A DNA stretch of 64,000 nucleotides, taken from the NCBI GenBank assembly GCA_046723735.1, contig JBKOVB010000032.1, positions 1 to 64,000 on the forward strand, written 5' to 3'. Origin of the DNA: RYN-111 sp046723735 (GTDB taxonomy: Bacteria > Actinomycetota > Actinomycetes > Mycobacteriales > SCTD01). The notes under the pieces are model-generated. The model searched no databases. It saw nothing but the letters and a program-made list of their open reading frames with translations, and was not told the origin of the DNA. Both the position numbers and the translations under genes were made by a program. Below are positions 44,212 to 52,614 of the stretch, in pieces. Position 1 is the first letter of the stretch. Every line of letters starts with the position of its first letter.

Positions 44212-45570
44212 TCACATCGACGCGATCAGCTTGTCCACCCGGTCGTCGACGGCCCGGAAAGGGTCCTTGCACAGCACGGTGCGCTGGGCCTGGTCGTTGA
44301 GCTTGAGGTGCACCCAGTCGACGGTGAAGTCGCGGCGCTTCTCCTGCGCGCGGGCGATGAACTCGCCCCGCAGCCGCGCCCGGGTGGTCTGGGGCGGGAC
44401 GGACTTGGCCTCGAAGACCGCGAGGTCGGTGGACGCGCGGTCGACCAGGCCTTTGCGCTCCAGCAGGTAGTAGAGCCCGCGGTTGCGGTTGATGTCGTGG
44501 TAGGCCAGGTCGAGCTGGGCCACCCGGGGCGAGGCGAGCGGCAGGTCGTGCTTGGTGCGGTAGCGCTCGATGAGCTGGTGCTTGATGACCCAGTCGACCT
44601 CGCGCTCGACCAGGGTGAGGTCCCCGGTCTCGATCGCGGTGAGGGTGCGGTCCCACAGGTCCATGACGCGCGCGGAGGTCTCGTCGGCGCCGCGCCGGTT
44701 GACGAACTCCTGGGCCCGGCTGAAGTACTCGCGCTGGATCTCCAGCGCGCTGGCCTCCCGGCCGTTGGCAAGCTTGACCTTGCGCTGTCCCGTGATGTCG
44801 TGGCTGATCTCGCGGATGGCTCGGATCGGGTTCTCGAGCGTGAGGTCGCGCATGATCACGCCCGCCTCGATCATGCGCAGCACGATGTCGGTGCTGCCCA
44901 CCTTGAGCAGCGTCGTCGTCTCGCTCATGTTGCTGTCGCCGACGATGACGTGCAGCCGTCGGAACCGCTCCGCGTCGGCGTGCGGCTCGTCGCGGGTGTT
45001 GATGATGGGGCGGCTGCGCGTCGTGGCGGACGACACGCCCTCCCAGATGTGCTCGGCCCGCTGGCTGACGCAGAAGACCGCGCCGCGCGGGGTCTGGAGC
45101 ACCTTGCCGGCGCCGCAGATGAGTTGCCGGCTGACCAGGAACGGGATCAGCACGTCGGCGAGCCGGGTGAACTCGCCGTGCCTGCCGACCAGGTAGTTCT
45201 CGTGGCAGCCGTAGGAGTTGCCGGCGGAGTCGGTGTTGTTCTTGAACAGGTAGATGTCGCCGGCGATGCCCTCTTCGCGCAGACGCCTCTCGGCGTCGAC
45301 GAGCAGGCCCTCCAGGATCCGCTCCCCCGCCTTGTCATGGGTGACGAGGTCGCGGACGTTGTCGCACTCGGGCGTGGCGTACTCGGGGTGACTGCCGACG
45401 TCGAGGTAGAGCCGCGCCCCGTTGCGGAGGAAGACGTTCGAGCTGCGGCCCCAGCTCACCACGCGGCGGAACAGGTAGCGGGCCACTTCGTCGGGGCTCA
45501 GCCGGCGCTGGCCCCGGAACGTGCACGTGACGCCGTACTCGTTCTCGATCCCGTAGATCCGGCGGTCCAT
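44212..45570 (-). CDS. pafA: Pup--protein ligase PafA
   Basis: 452-aa ligase that phosphorylates the Pup C-terminal glutamate and joins it to substrate lysines. MDRRIYGIENEYGV holds the nucleotide-binding glutamates; LDVGSHPEYATPECD, YLFKNNTDSAGNSYGCHENYLV and RPIINTRDEPHADAERFRRLHVIVGDSNMSE are PafA/Dop-family motifs. The long loop of Dop is absent. ATG 45570 gives the exact family start. Confidence 0.97.
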   Translation of the reverse strand: MDRRIYGIENEYGVTCTFRGQRRLSPDEVARYLFRRVVSWGRSSNVFLRNGARLYLDVGSHPEYATPECDNVRDLVTHDKAGERILEGLLVDAERRLREEGIAGDIYLFKNNTDSAGNSYGCHENYLVGRHGEFTRLADVLIPFLVSRQLICGAGKVLQTPRGAVFCVSQRAEHIWEGVSSATTRSRPIINTRDEPHADAERFRRLHVIVGDSNMSETTTLLKVGSTDIVLRMIEAGVIMRDLTLENPIRAIREISHDITGQRKVKLANGREASALEIQREYFSRAQEFVNRRGADETSARVMDLWDRTLTAIETGDLTLVEREVDWVIKHQLIERYRTKHDLPLASPRVAQLDLAYHDINRNRGLYYLLERKGLVDRASTDLAVFEAKSVPPQTTRARLRGEFIARAQEKRRDFTVDWVHLKLNDQAQRTVLCKDPFRAVDDRVDKLIASM

Positions 45571-45619
45571 GACCACACCCTGTCACCTGGGAGGCAGGTC
45601 CGTCGCCCCAACAGGGTGA

Positions 45620-45814
45620 TCAGACCCCGGCACGCCGCCAGCCGTGCTGCACCAGCGCCTCCTGCAGCGCCAGGCCTGCGGCCCGGCGCTCTTCGGTGAG
45701 GCGCTCCAGCTGGGCGAGGTCGTGGTTGCCGCGCTCCTGGAAGTTCTCCAGTCGGTTGGTCGCCGTGACGAACAGTCGCATCGAGTCGATGAGCCGGTCG
45801 TCGATCAGAAGCAC
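45620..45814 (-). CDS. Small protein of unknown function upstream of pafA
   Basis: 64 aa from GTG 45814 (GGGGAG eight bases upstream). It reads as one long helix (DSMRLFVTATNRLENFQERGNHDLAQLERLTEERRAAGLALQEAL), charged and possibly coiled-coil. No family recognised. Position between the FKBP lipoprotein and pafA suggests co-expression with the pupylation machinery. Confidence 0.6.
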   Translation of the reverse strand: MLLIDDRLIDSMRLFVTATNRLENFQERGNHDLAQLERLTEERRAAGLALQEALVQHGWRRAGV

Positions 45815-45910
45815 TGCGGGCTCCCCTCGTCGGTCCTTCCGAGTTCGGCCGCACGGTCCTGCTGGCTTAAGCCGTTCGGGCGATGTCACCCGGGCGGCCT
45901 ACTGGTCCGG

Positions 45911-46429
45911 TCAGCCCACCTTCACGAGGTCGACCACGAAGATCAGGGTCGCGTTGGGCGGGATCGGACCCGTGCCGCTCTCGCCGTAGCCGTCCTTCGC
46001 GGGGATGACGATCATTCGGCGGCCGCCCTCGCGCATGCCTTCGACGCCCTTGCTGAAGCCGGGGATCACGTTGCCCCCGATCTGGAACTTCAGCGTGTCC
46101 GTGGCCCCGCGGCTCCAGCTCGAGTCGAACTCGGTGCCGTTGGAGTGCAGCACTCCGACGTACTTCACCTCGACGTCGTCGCCGCTCTTGGCCTCCTTGC
46201 CGGTGCCGCAGACGATGTCGTAGGTCGTCGTCTCGGTCGGTGCGGGGGGCCGTGGCGACGGGACCACCGGCTTCGTGGCCAGGTCCTTCGTGCCGGTGCC
46301 TGTCGGGGTGCAGGTGGCGCCCGGGGCGGTCGGCGACGGCGACGACCCGGCCTTGTTGCCCGTGCCGCCCCCGCACCCGGCGAGAAGCAGGACGAGAGGT
46401 ACGGCGAGAAGCAGGCCGCGAGCCCTCAC
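45911..46429 (-). CDS. Secreted FKBP-type peptidyl-prolyl isomerase lipoprotein
   Basis: 172 aa. Signal peptide ends in a clear lipobox LLLAGC (Cys18), followed by a Ser/Pro/Thr linker to about residue 68, then an FKBP domain (VEVKYVGVLHSNGTEFDSSW; IPGFSKGVEGMREGGRR; GYGESGTGPIPPNATLIFVVDL). Expected to be anchored outside the membrane and to catalyse prolyl isomerisation there. The GTG start overlaps the prcA stop (GTGA), an unexpected coupling of an exported protein with the cytosolic proteasome. Confidence 0.93.
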   Translation of the reverse strand: MRARGLLLAVPLVLLLAGCGGGTGNKAGSSPSPTAPGATCTPTGTGTKDLATKPVVPSPRPPAPTETTTYDIVCGTGKEAKSGDDVEVKYVGVLHSNGTEFDSSWSRGATDTLKFQIGGNVIPGFSKGVEGMREGGRRMIVIPAKDGYGESGTGPIPPNATLIFVVDLVKVG

Positions 46430-47127
46430 GTGCTGCCGCCCAGGATCGTGGTGAGGCGGTCGGTGGTGAGGCGCCGGAACGCGCGGCGGGGGCGGGTGCG
46501 GTCGAGGACGGCCGCCTCGAGGGCGGACGGCTCGATGGCGCGGGACTCCCCGCCCTCGGCCGGCGCGCCGAGGGCCTTGACCGCCAGGCGGAGCGCGTCC
46601 TCGAGGCCCGCCGAGCCGTCGTGCTCGTCGTTGAGCACCACGGCGATCGGGTCGGCGTTGCCGCCCATGACGACGAACGCGTGCTCCTCCGCCACCGAGC
46701 CGTCGTAGGTGAGGCGGTAGAGCTGGTCGTCACCCACGCCGTCGCCGACCTCGGCGACGGTGAGCTCGACCTCGTAGGGCTTGCCCGACTCGGTGAAGAT
46801 CGTGCCGAGCGTCTGCGCGTAGGCGTTCGCGAGGCCGCGACTGGTGACGTCGGAGCGGTCGTACTGGTAGCCCCGCAGGTCGGCGTAGCGGACACCGGCC
46901 AGGCGGAGGTTCTCGAACTCGTTGTACTTGCCCACCGCGGCGAAGGCGATGCGGTCGTAGATCTCCGAGATCTTGTGCAGCGCCTTGGAGGGGTTCTCGC
47001 CGCAGAACAGGATCCCGTCGGCGTAGGTCATGACGAGCACGGAGCGACCGCGGGCGATGCCCTTGCGGGCGTAGTCGCTCTTGTCCCGCATGATCTGCTC
47101 GGGACTGACGTAGAACGGCGTGCTCAC
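46426..47127 (-). CDS. prcA: Proteasome alpha subunit
   Basis: 233-aa 20S alpha subunit forming the outer rings. FYVSPEQIMRDKSDYARKGIARGRSVLVM, then AFAAVGKYNEFENLRLAGVRYADLRGYQYDR and AQTLGTIFTESGKPYEVEL are typical. The N-terminus is the gate region; the C-terminus (FRRLTTDRLTTILGGST) is short. GTG start 5 bp after the prcB stop. Confidence 0.97.
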   Translation of the reverse strand: MSTPFYVSPEQIMRDKSDYARKGIARGRSVLVMTYADGILFCGENPSKALHKISEIYDRIAFAAVGKYNEFENLRLAGVRYADLRGYQYDRSDVTSRGLANAYAQTLGTIFTESGKPYEVELTVAEVGDGVGDDQLYRLTYDGSVAEEHAFVVMGGNADPIAVVLNDEHDGSAGLEDALRLAVKALGAPAEGGESRAIEPSALEAAVLDRTRPRRAFRRLTTDRLTTILGGST

Positions 47128-47132
47128 GGTGC

Positions 47133-47954
47133 TCAGCCTCCGGGGTTGGTCATGCGGGCGTCGACGACGCGCTGGACGACGGTGGCCATCTCGTCCTCGG
47201 AGAGCCGGTGCAGCCCGTCGGACGACACGGTCATCACCACGGGCCAGATCTTGCGGGTGAGGTCGGGGCCGCCCGTGGCGGAGTCGTCGTCCGCGGCGTC
47301 GTAGAGCGCGTCGACGACCAGCTCGACCGCCTCGTCCTGGGTGACGTCGTCCCGATAGCGCTTCTTCAGCGCGCCCCTGGCGAAGACCGAGCCGGAGCCG
47401 ACCGCGTGGAAGCCGTGCTCCTCGTAGCGCCCGCCGGTCACGTCGTAGCTGAAGATGCGGCCCTTGCCGTCGTCGGGGTCCCAGCCGGCGAACATCGGTA
47501 CGACGGCGAGGCCCTGCATCGCCAGACCGAGGTTGTTGCGGATCATGGTGGCGAGCCGGTTCGCCTTGCCCTCCAGGGACAGCGTGCTGCCCTCGAGCTT
47601 CTCGTAGTGCTCGAGCTCGACCTGGAACAACCGGACGATCTCGATCGCGATGCCGGCGGTGCCGGCGATGCCCACGCAGGACAGGTCGTCGGCCGGGAAC
47701 ACCTTCTCGATATCGCGCTGGGCGATGATGTTGCCCATCGTGGCGCGACGGTCGCCGGCCATCACCACCCCGCCGCTGTGCACCACCGCCACGATCGTCG
47801 TGCCGTGCGGGGCCTGCACGAGGCCGTCCGGCAGGGCGCGGCGCGACGGCAGCAGGTCCGGGGCCGCGAGGCTCAGGAAGTCGGTGAAGCTGCTGCTCCC
47901 CGGCGCGGTGAAATGAGCTGGTAGACGCCCGGTGAGACCAAGGTCCTCTGCCAC
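47133..47954 (-). CDS. prcB: Proteasome beta subunit
   Basis: 273-aa 20S beta precursor. A 51-residue propeptide (GRLPAHFTAPGSSSFTDFLS) precedes the catalytic Thr52 in APHGTTIVAVVHSGGVVMAGDRRATMG; autocleavage at Gly51-Thr52 gives the mature enzyme. Start GTG 47954 has GAGAGGAC six bases upstream. The frame is open further 5' only because it runs through the preceding endonuclease gene, which it overlaps by 82 bp. Confidence 0.95.
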   Translation of the reverse strand: MAEDLGLTGRLPAHFTAPGSSSFTDFLSLAAPDLLPSRRALPDGLVQAPHGTTIVAVVHSGGVVMAGDRRATMGNIIAQRDIEKVFPADDLSCVGIAGTAGIAIEIVRLFQVELEHYEKLEGSTLSLEGKANRLATMIRNNLGLAMQGLAVVPMFAGWDPDDGKGRIFSYDVTGGRYEEHGFHAVGSGSVFARGALKKRYRDDVTQDEAVELVVDALYDAADDDSATGGPDLTRKIWPVVMTVSSDGLHRLSEDEMATVVQRVVDARMTNPGG

Positions 47955-48505
47955 GTCGTCCTCTCGAGGTAGTCGATCGCCTTGCGGAAGATCGCGACGT
48001 CGTCCTTGAGCTGGCCCAGTGCGACGTTGCAGGTGAAGCAAAGCACTCCACGGATCTTGCCACTCAGGTGGTCGTGATCGACGTGGTCGGCAGAGTTGCG
48101 CTCGCAGATGGCGCAGACGCCGCCTTGCCCAGACACCAGGTCCTGAAGGTCGGATGCTGTAAGGCCGTAGGTGCGCCGGAGATAGCGGTCGGCCTCTTTT
48201 GTCTTGCGGCACTGCTTGCAATAGGTGTTGTAGCCGCCTGCCTGGGCCTTTTGCCTGTGAAACTCATCAATCGACTTGGTCTCGCGGCAGCACGAGCAAC
48301 GCTTCAAGCCGTCAGGGCTGCGATCCTTCTCTCTCACGCTCAGCCCCAGTCGCTCCCGCTTTGCCTTGTAGTAGCTGCGATTCCTCATGCGATTGCAGGG
48401 CAAGCAGCAGCGCGACAGACCGTCAGGCAGCCCCTTGTTCCTACCGAAGGCCGAAGTAGGAAGTTCGGTCGAACAACCCGGGCATTTCTTCAATATGTTC
48501 TCCAA
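47873..48505 (-). CDS. Endonuclease VII-type HNH endonuclease inserted between pup and prcB
   Basis: 210-aa protein (206 aa if the second TTG at 48493, which has GGAG upstream, is used). Two N-terminal zinc-ribbon repeats (KKCPGC...RCCLPC and KRCSCC...YCKQC) precede a recombination-endonuclease-VII HNH domain: C131/C134 in CAIC, HVDHDH at 141-146 and C156/C159-N160 in CFTCN. This is the layout of many free-standing phage or homing endonucleases. Residues after about 183 are encoded inside prcB in another frame. Hand counts of single sequence lines give about 45-65% GC here against about 70% in prcB. It splits the usual pup-prcB adjacency. Confidence 0.88.
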   Translation of the reverse strand: MENILKKCPGCSTELPTSAFGRNKGLPDGLSRCCLPCNRMRNRSYYKAKRERLGLSVREKDRSPDGLKRCSCCRETKSIDEFHRQKAQAGGYNTYCKQCRKTKEADRYLRRTYGLTASDLQDLVSGQGGVCAICERNSADHVDHDHLSGKIRGVLCFTCNVALGQLKDDVAIFRKAIDYLERTTWQRTLVSPGVYQLISPRRGAAASPTS

Positions 48506-48531
48506 AAGGAAAAGAAATGCGCCCGGAAAAG

Positions 48532-48738
48532 CTACTGCCCCCCCTTTTGCACGTATGAACGCACAAACTCCTCCGCGTTCGTCTCTAATACGTCGTCAAT
48601 TTCGTCGAGCAGGTCGTCGACCTCGTCGGTCAGCTTCTCGACGCGGTCGTGGACGTCGGTCTCGGTCTCCTCGACCTCGGCGACGTCCTCGCTCGTCCTG
48701 CCGACGCGCTCCTGGCCGCCGTTGTCCTTGCCTGCCAT
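48532..48738 (-). CDS. pup: Prokaryotic ubiquitin-like protein Pup
   Basis: 68-aa tag. Mostly acidic, disordered N-terminal half, then the ARC-binding helix (EKLTDEVDDLLDEIDDVLETNAEEFVRSYVQ) and the C-terminal GGQ, so Dop must deamidate Gln to Glu before PafA can use it. ATG 48738 follows GGAGACGG; a GTG lies one codon earlier. Its 3' end is 26 bp from the endonuclease start. Confidence 0.97.
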   Translation of the reverse strand: MAGKDNGGQERVGRTSEDVAEVEETETDVHDRVEKLTDEVDDLLDEIDDVLETNAEEFVRSYVQKGGQ

Positions 48739-48827
48739 CACCGTCTCCTCGAGAGTCGACCTCAGAGACGAACCTATCCCGTGGGTCCGTCACTCACCCA
48801 TCGGCGCCAGCAACTGCTGTTGAACGG

Positions 48828-50360
48828 TTACCGACGCCCAGCGAGCCCCTCGAGCAGGTCGAGGGCGGTCTCGCTGCGGTCGAACAGGCCGCCCACGTGC
48901 GCCTTGGTCCCTCGCAGCGGCTCGAGCGTGGGCACGCGCTGGAGCGACTCGCGCCCCACGTCGAAGATGACGGAGTCCCAGGAGGCTGCAGCGACCTGGC
49001 CGGGGAACTGCCGCAGGCACCTGCCCCGGAAGTAGGCCCGGGTGTCCTCGGGCGGGTTGGTGACGGCGGCCTGGACCTCCTCCTCCGTGACCAGCGTCTG
49101 CATCGAGCCCCGGGCGACCAGCCGGTTGTAGAGGCCCTTGTCCCGTCGTACGTCTGCGTACTGCAGGTCGACGAGGTGCAGCTTCGGCGCGTCCCAGTCG
49201 AGCCCCTCGCGCTGCCGATAGCCCTCGAGGATCGAGAGCTTGGCGACCCAGTCCAGCTCCTGCGACAGCGACATCGGGTCGGCGGCGAGGCGGTCCAGAG
49301 TGGACTCCCAACGACGCAGGACATCGGCCGTGTCGGCGTCCACGTCGGGGCCGAGCCGGTCCTCGACGTGCTTGCGCGCCTGCTCGCAGTACTCCATCTG
49401 CAGCTGCAGGCCCGTCATCTTCCGCCCGTCGCGCAGCGTGACGAGGTGCTTGAGCGACGGGTCGTGCGAGATGGCCCGCAGCGCCCCGACGGGGTTCTCG
49501 AGCCCCAGCTCGATGCCGTTCTGCCGCAGCCAGCCGTCCTCGACCATGGCCAGCACGAGCGCGGTCGTGCCGACCTTGAGGTAGGTCGAGATCTCGCTCA
49601 GGTTGGCGTCACCGATGATGACGTGCAGCCGGCGGTACTTCTCCGGGTCGGCATGCGGCTCGTCGCGGGTGTTGATGATGGGCCGCTTGAGCGTGGTCTC
49701 GAGTCCGACCTCGACCTCGAAGTAGTCGGCGCGCTGGCTGATCTGGAAGCCGTGCTCGCGCCCGTCCTGCCCGAGCCCGACCCGGCCGGCGCCGACGACC
49801 ACCTGCCGCGAGACGAAGAAGGGCGTGAGGTGCCGGACGATCTCGGCGAACGGCGTCTGCCGCGCCATGAGGTAGTTCTCGTGGGCGCCGTACGACGCCC
49901 CCTTGTTGTCGGTGTTGTTCTTGTACAGCTGGATCGGCGCGGTGCCAGGCAGCTGCAGCGCCCGCTGCGCGGCGGTCTCCATGACCCGCTCCCCCGCCTT
50001 GTCCCAGATGACGAGGTCGCGGGGGTTGGTCACCTCGGGGGTGGAGTACTCGGGGTGCGCGTGGTCGACGTACAGCCGCGCGCCGTTGGTGAGGATGACG
50101 TTCGCCAGGCCGAGGTCGTCCTCCGGCTCGCCGGGCAGGTGGTCGGACAGCCCGACGCCCACCTCGAAGCCGCGCGCGTCGCGGAGCGGGTTCTCCTCCT
50201 CGAAGTCCCAGCGCGTACGGCGGTCCCGCGGGCCCTCGGCCAGCACACCGGCGTAGCCGTTGACGACCTGGCTCGACGCCACCATGTGGTTGACGCCGGC
50301 GTGACCGGGCGTGGAGACGCCGTACTCCGTCTCGGAGCCCATGACGCGGCGAACGCTCAT
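48828..50360 (-). CDS. dop: Pup deamidase/depupylase Dop
   Basis: 510-aa paralogue of PafA that deamidates Pup and removes it from substrates. MSVRRVMGSETEYGVS begins the ATP site; YVDHAHPEYSTPEV, LYKNNTDNKGASYGAHENYLM and RPIINTRDEPHADPEKYRRLHVIIGDANLSE are family motifs. The Dop-specific loop after the first strands (GHAGVNHMVASSQVVNGYAGVL) distinguishes it from PafA. Confidence 0.96.
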   Translation of the reverse strand: MSVRRVMGSETEYGVSTPGHAGVNHMVASSQVVNGYAGVLAEGPRDRRTRWDFEEENPLRDARGFEVGVGLSDHLPGEPEDDLGLANVILTNGARLYVDHAHPEYSTPEVTNPRDLVIWDKAGERVMETAAQRALQLPGTAPIQLYKNNTDNKGASYGAHENYLMARQTPFAEIVRHLTPFFVSRQVVVGAGRVGLGQDGREHGFQISQRADYFEVEVGLETTLKRPIINTRDEPHADPEKYRRLHVIIGDANLSEISTYLKVGTTALVLAMVEDGWLRQNGIELGLENPVGALRAISHDPSLKHLVTLRDGRKMTGLQLQMEYCEQARKHVEDRLGPDVDADTADVLRRWESTLDRLAADPMSLSQELDWVAKLSILEGYRQREGLDWDAPKLHLVDLQYADVRRDKGLYNRLVARGSMQTLVTEEEVQAAVTNPPEDTRAYFRGRCLRQFPGQVAAASWDSVIFDVGRESLQRVPTLEPLRGTKAHVGGLFDRSETALDLLEGLAGRR

Positions 50361-50414
50361 GGGCTGAGGGTAGAACGCCCTGCCCCCGCGGGTGACCGTT
50401 CGGGGCCGTGGGTC

Positions 50415-52163
50415 CTACAGGTACTGGCCAGTGTTCGCGATCGTGTCGATGGACTTGCCGGTCTCCGTGCCCTTGGCGCTGGTGACGAGCGTGCGGATGT
50501 ACACGATCCGCTCGCCCTTCTTCCCGGAGATCCGGGCCCAGTCGTCGGGGTTGGTGGTGTTGGGCAGGTCCTCGTTCTCCTTGAACTCGTCGATACAGGC
50601 CGTGAACAGGTGCTGCATCCGCAGCCCCTTCTGACCCGACTCGAGGAAGTCCTTGATCGCCATCTTCTTGGCGCGGCCGACGATGTTCTCGATCATCGCG
50701 CCGGAGTTGAAGTCCTTGAAGTAAAGGATCTCCTTGTCTCCGCCGGCGTAGGTGACCTCGAGGAACCTGTTCTCCTCGGCCTCGGTGTAGATGCGCTCCA
50801 CCACCCCCTGCACCATGGCCGCGACGGTGGCGGCCCGTGACCCGCCGTGCTCGGCGAGGTCCTCGGGGTGCAGGGGCAGGTCCTCCCGCAGGTACTTGCT
50901 GAAGATGTCACGCGCGGCCTCGGCGTCGGGGCGCTCGATCTTGATCTTCACGTCGAGACGGCCCGGTCGCAGGATGGCCGGGTCGATCATGTCCTCGCGG
51001 TTGGACGCGCCGATGACGACGACGTTCTCGAGCGTCTCGACGCCGTCGATCTCCGACAGCAGCTGCGGGACGATGGTCGTCTCCACATCGCTCGAGACGC
51101 CGCTGCCGCGGGTGCGGAAGATGGAGTCCATCTCGTCGAAGAACACGATGACGGGCGTGCCTTCGGTGGCCTTCTCCCGGGCCCGCTGGAAGATCAGCCG
51201 GATGTGGCGCTCGGTCTCCCCGACGTACTTGTTGAGGAGCTCAGGTCCCTTGATGTTCAGGAAGAACGCGCGCCCCTCGGGCCTGCCGGTGACCTCGGCG
51301 ACCTTCTTCGCGAGGCTGTTCGCGACGGCCTTGGCGATGAGCGTCTTGCCGCAGCCAGGTGGCCCGTAGAGCAGGACGCCCTTGGGCGGCCGGAGCTGGT
51401 GCTCCTTGAAGAGGTCCTTGTGCAGGAAGGGCAGCTCGACCGCGTCGCGGATCGCCTCGATCTGCGGGTTGAGCCCGCCGATGTCCGCGTAGTCGATGTC
51501 GGGGACCTCTTCGAGGACGAGCTCCTCGACCTCGCTCTTGGGGATGCGCTCGTACACGTAGCTCGAGCGCGGCTCCAGCAGCAGCGCGTCGCCCGACTTC
51601 AGGGTCGTCCCGCTCAGACTGTCGGCGAGCTGCACGACCTTCTCGTCGTCGGTGTGTCCGATGACGAGGGCGCGGCCGCCGTCCAGCAGCTCCTTGAGGG
51701 TCACGACCTCGCCGTGCCGCTCGAAGTCCAGGGCCTTCACGACGTTGAGGGCCTCGTTGAGCATGACCTCCTGGCCCTTGCGCAGGGCGTCCACGTCGAC
51801 GGCGGGTGACACGGTCACCCGAAGCTTGCGCCCCCCGGTGAAGACGTCGACGGTGTCCTCGTCGTGGATGCCCAGGAAGATGCCGAAACCGCTCGGCGGC
51901 TGGGCGAGTCGCTCGACCTCCTCCTTGAGGGCGACGATCTGGTCGCGGGCCTCCTTGAGCGTGCTGACGAGCCGCTCGTTCTGGCCGGTGGCCCCTGCCA
52001 GGGCGGCCTGCACGTCGGCGAGCCGCTCCTCGAGGGCTCGTACCTGACGTGGCGAGTCGGCGAGCTTGCGCCGGAGGACGGAGACCTCCTCCTCCAGGAA
52101 GCTCACCTGCGCACGGAGATCGGCAGCCTGCCCCTCCGAGCCGGCCCCGTGGGTGTCGGCCAC
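50415..52163 (-). CDS. arc: Proteasome-activating AAA ATPase ARC/Mpa
   Basis: 582-aa hexameric unfoldase that binds pupylated proteins. N-terminal coiled coil (about 12-90; RAQVSFLEEEVSVLRRKLADSP) binds Pup; tandem OB domains follow; the AAA domain has Walker A GPPGCGKT at 267-274 and Walker B FFDEMDSIF. The C-terminal GQYL carries the penultimate Tyr that docks into the 20S pore. GTG 52163 is chosen for its GGGGAGGTG ribosome site. Confidence 0.97.
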   Translation of the reverse strand: MADTHGAGSEGQAADLRAQVSFLEEEVSVLRRKLADSPRQVRALEERLADVQAALAGATGQNERLVSTLKEARDQIVALKEEVERLAQPPSGFGIFLGIHDEDTVDVFTGGRKLRVTVSPAVDVDALRKGQEVMLNEALNVVKALDFERHGEVVTLKELLDGGRALVIGHTDDEKVVQLADSLSGTTLKSGDALLLEPRSSYVYERIPKSEVEELVLEEVPDIDYADIGGLNPQIEAIRDAVELPFLHKDLFKEHQLRPPKGVLLYGPPGCGKTLIAKAVANSLAKKVAEVTGRPEGRAFFLNIKGPELLNKYVGETERHIRLIFQRAREKATEGTPVIVFFDEMDSIFRTRGSGVSSDVETTIVPQLLSEIDGVETLENVVVIGASNREDMIDPAILRPGRLDVKIKIERPDAEAARDIFSKYLREDLPLHPEDLAEHGGSRAATVAAMVQGVVERIYTEAEENRFLEVTYAGGDKEILYFKDFNSGAMIENIVGRAKKMAIKDFLESGQKGLRMQHLFTACIDEFKENEDLPNTTNPDDWARISGKKGERIVYIRTLVTSAKGTETGKSIDTIANTGQYL

Positions 52164-52283
52164 GTGCCCCACCTCCCCGTCCTGCGTCGGGTCGTGCTGC
52201 TGCTCGCATCCTATGTACGTCGAGCCTGCAACCGCTGGATTCTCCATCGGCAACTCGCCCGCGATCCCAAGGGGTCGAAGTCG

Positions 52284-52289
52284 TAATGT
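52284..52289 (+). promoter_or_regulatory. Leaderless -10 box for the ferredoxin gene
   Basis: TAATGT ends 6 nt before the GTG start and no ribosome site is present, so transcription probably begins at the start codon itself. Confidence 0.5.
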
Positions 52290-52295
52290 GGTGAC

Positions 52296-52604
52296 GTGGC
52301 TGACGAGCTCCGCGTCCGGGTCGACCAGGACCTCTGCACCGGCGACGGGCTGTGCGTGCAGTACGCCCCCCAGGTGTTCGAGTTCGACGTCGACGGCCTG
52401 GCCTACGTCAAGGACACGGACGGCGACCTCCAGCTGGCGGCGGGGGCGACCGTCCCCGTGCCCCCCGACGTCGCCGCCGCGGTGGTCGACTCGGCCATTG
52501 AGTGCCCCGGCGAGTGCATCCACGTCACCGACGCCAGCGGCAAGGCCGTGGCCGGCCCGGAGTTCGTCGGGATGCCGCAGCTGCCGTCCCGGATCTCTGC
52601 CTGA
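52296..52604 (+). CDS. Ferredoxin
   Basis: 102-aa small ferredoxin: VRVDQDLCTGDGLCVQYAPQVFEF provides two cluster cysteines and ECPGECI the others, with Asp/Gly at the position of the missing ligand, as in 3Fe-4S ferredoxins of the P450-partner type. The Asn/Gly-free acidic remainder is typical. Divergent from arc over 132 bp; the redox partner is not in the window. Confidence 0.87.
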   Translation: MADELRVRVDQDLCTGDGLCVQYAPQVFEFDVDGLAYVKDTDGDLQLAAGATVPVPPDVAAAVVDSAIECPGECIHVTDASGKAVAGPEFVGMPQLPSRISA

Positions 52605-52614
52605 CCTTTGCTCT

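Noticed and set aside
47955..48221. Upstream extension of prcB to about 48221 in the same frame
   Set aside because: The frame is open but runs antiphase through the endonuclease HNH domain and is Arg/Pro-rich; the known PrcB propeptide (GRLPAHF...SSSF) begins just after GTG 47954.
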